From: JAABSQ01 sp041642315
GTDB lineage: Bacteria > Desulfobacterota > Desulfobacteria > Desulfobacterales > Desulfococcaceae
Assembly (NCBI GenBank): GCA_041642315.1
Contig: JBEPWQ010000041.1
Location: 1 to 20,169 of the forward strand
Reading direction: 5' to 3'
DNA: 20,169 nt
Of this stretch, positions 19,614 through 20,169 are shown piece after piece (within the stretch, counting starts at the first letter, position 1; each line of letters opens with the position of its first letter). Both the position numbers and the translations under genes were made by a program. The notes beneath the pieces are model-generated. The model made no database searches and was not told the origin of the DNA. It saw only the letters and a list, made by a program, of their open reading frames with translations.

Positions 19614-20169
19614 TATCTTCCTCTCTTTCCCTGAATCAGGGCTTCGGGGTGTCGCTCCAGATATTCGGCCATGATTCGAATGGATCGGGCCGCCGCGGCG
19701 AATTCGTCGACGGCGTTGTAAACCTGATAGCCTAGAGGCGATTCCTTGGATGTTATATTTCCCAAATCAGACAAGGTCTGTTTGGCTTGATTCAGGGCCG
19801 ATCGCGCCGCTTCGGCCGCCTGCTGAATATCCGTGGCGACCGGAGTGATCCGGCCGTTCAGGTTATCCATGATCGCTTCCATGTGCCGGACCAGCTTTTC
19901 AGTCTCGGCAACCGTTTCTTTAATATTTTCTCCGACATCGACGATTACATCGTTGGCATTGTTCACCAGTTTGTCCGTGTTCTGAATCAGCCCCCGTGCA
20001 TCCGTCGCCAGAGGAATCACCTCTTGGTTCATGTTTTCAGCCAGCTGTTCAATCTCGGACAGGGTGCCGCTGAGGGCTGTAAAACCCTCTTCCATATCCG
20101 CGGAATTGACCATTCTTTCGATCCCTTCGATGGCATCGATGGCTTTCAGCACCAGGCTTTCGATGGGGA
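19613..20169 (-). CDS. MCE-family (MlaD/PqiB-like) protein, C-terminal part (5' end outside window)
   Basis: The frame is open to the window edge (reading PIESLVLKAIDAIEG at its start), so only about 185 C-terminal residues are present and the MCE domain itself is missing. What remains is a long coiled-coil of heptad-like Leu/Ile/Ala/Asn pattern (for example QNTDKLVNNANDVIVDVGEN and QQAAEAARSALNQAKQTLSD), then the family end: NAVDEFAAAARSIRIMAEYL with ERHPEALIQGK, which is characteristic of MlaD-like proteins with a PqiC partner. Such proteins form hexamers that bridge the periplasm to shuttle lipids with an ABC transporter (permease and ATPase expected just upstream, beyond the window). The adjoining PqiC gene supports the assignment. 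Confidence 0.82.
   Translation of the reverse strand, partial: PIESLVLKAIDAIEGIERMVNSADMEEGFTALSGTLSEIEQLAENMNQEVIPLATDARGLIQNTDKLVNNANDVIVDVGENIKETVAETEKLVRHMEAIMDNLNGRITPVATDIQQAAEAARSALNQAKQTLSDLGNITSKESPLGYQVYNAVDEFAAAARSIRIMAEYLERHPEALIQGKRGR

Noticed and set aside
1..20169. CRISPR array, tRNA, rRNA or prophage
   Set aside because: No regularly spaced repeats, no recognisable tRNA or rRNA sequence and no phage structural genes were seen on reading both strands.

Overview
The window is GC-rich bacterial chromosome. The gene families suggest an anaerobic, sulfate-reducer-like Desulfobacterota (Desulfobacterales-type) genome: a multi-cluster NapG/NapH-like ferredoxin, a non-pyrrolysine MttB-family methyltransferase, an MmgE/PrpD protein, a KamA-like radical SAM protein and an MCE/PqiC lipid-transport pair. 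This taxonomic placement is inference from gene content; no rRNA or tRNA gene is visible to test it.

Layout. 2-943: 3' part of a polyferredoxin whose 5' end lies outside the window. 944-1298: AT-rich leader with a promoter candidate and a hairpin. 1299-2750: MttB-family methyltransferase, closed by an intrinsic terminator. 2851-8762: MmgE/PrpD protein followed after 29 bases by a 1513-residue GlmS-like protein. 8773-9486 (minus) and 9788-10327 (plus): a periplasmic STN/PDZ-like protein and a small multi-pass membrane protein, divergently arranged. 10399-11250: a Nudix-like protein with an interrupted Nudix box. 11283-11978 (minus) and 12325-14808 (plus): a phosphoribosyltransferase and a long KamA-like radical SAM protein, diverging from a region holding two TTGACA promoters. 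14856-16471: a scarred accessory segment with an unknown frameshifted gene relic, an IS21-type transposase relic, a truncated small gene and a UPF0175/DUF3368 toxin-antitoxin pair. 16472-16834: remnant of an AI-2E-type transporter. 16899-18992: MltF-like lytic transglycosylase with two solute-binding domains. 18996-20169 (minus): PqiC-type lipoprotein and the 3' part of an MCE-domain protein, overlapping as TAATG.

The most striking content is two long enzymes that each appear to carry an internal, degenerate second copy of their catalytic domain. In the GlmS-like protein the glutaminase domain is split by about 300 residues, and the sugar-isomerase unit (two SIS lobes) is followed by a second SIS pair. 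The first pair keeps the Glu and the C-terminal Lys expected of GlmS but has lost GELKHGP; the second keeps a GExxHGPLA motif and has lost the rest. Because the GlmS active-site His is, to my knowledge, supplied by the partner subunit, this looks like a single-chain pseudo-dimer with one complete site. In the KamA-like protein a full radical SAM half with CxxxCxxC is followed by a second half without the cysteines. These are readings by eye of motifs and colinearity, not alignments.
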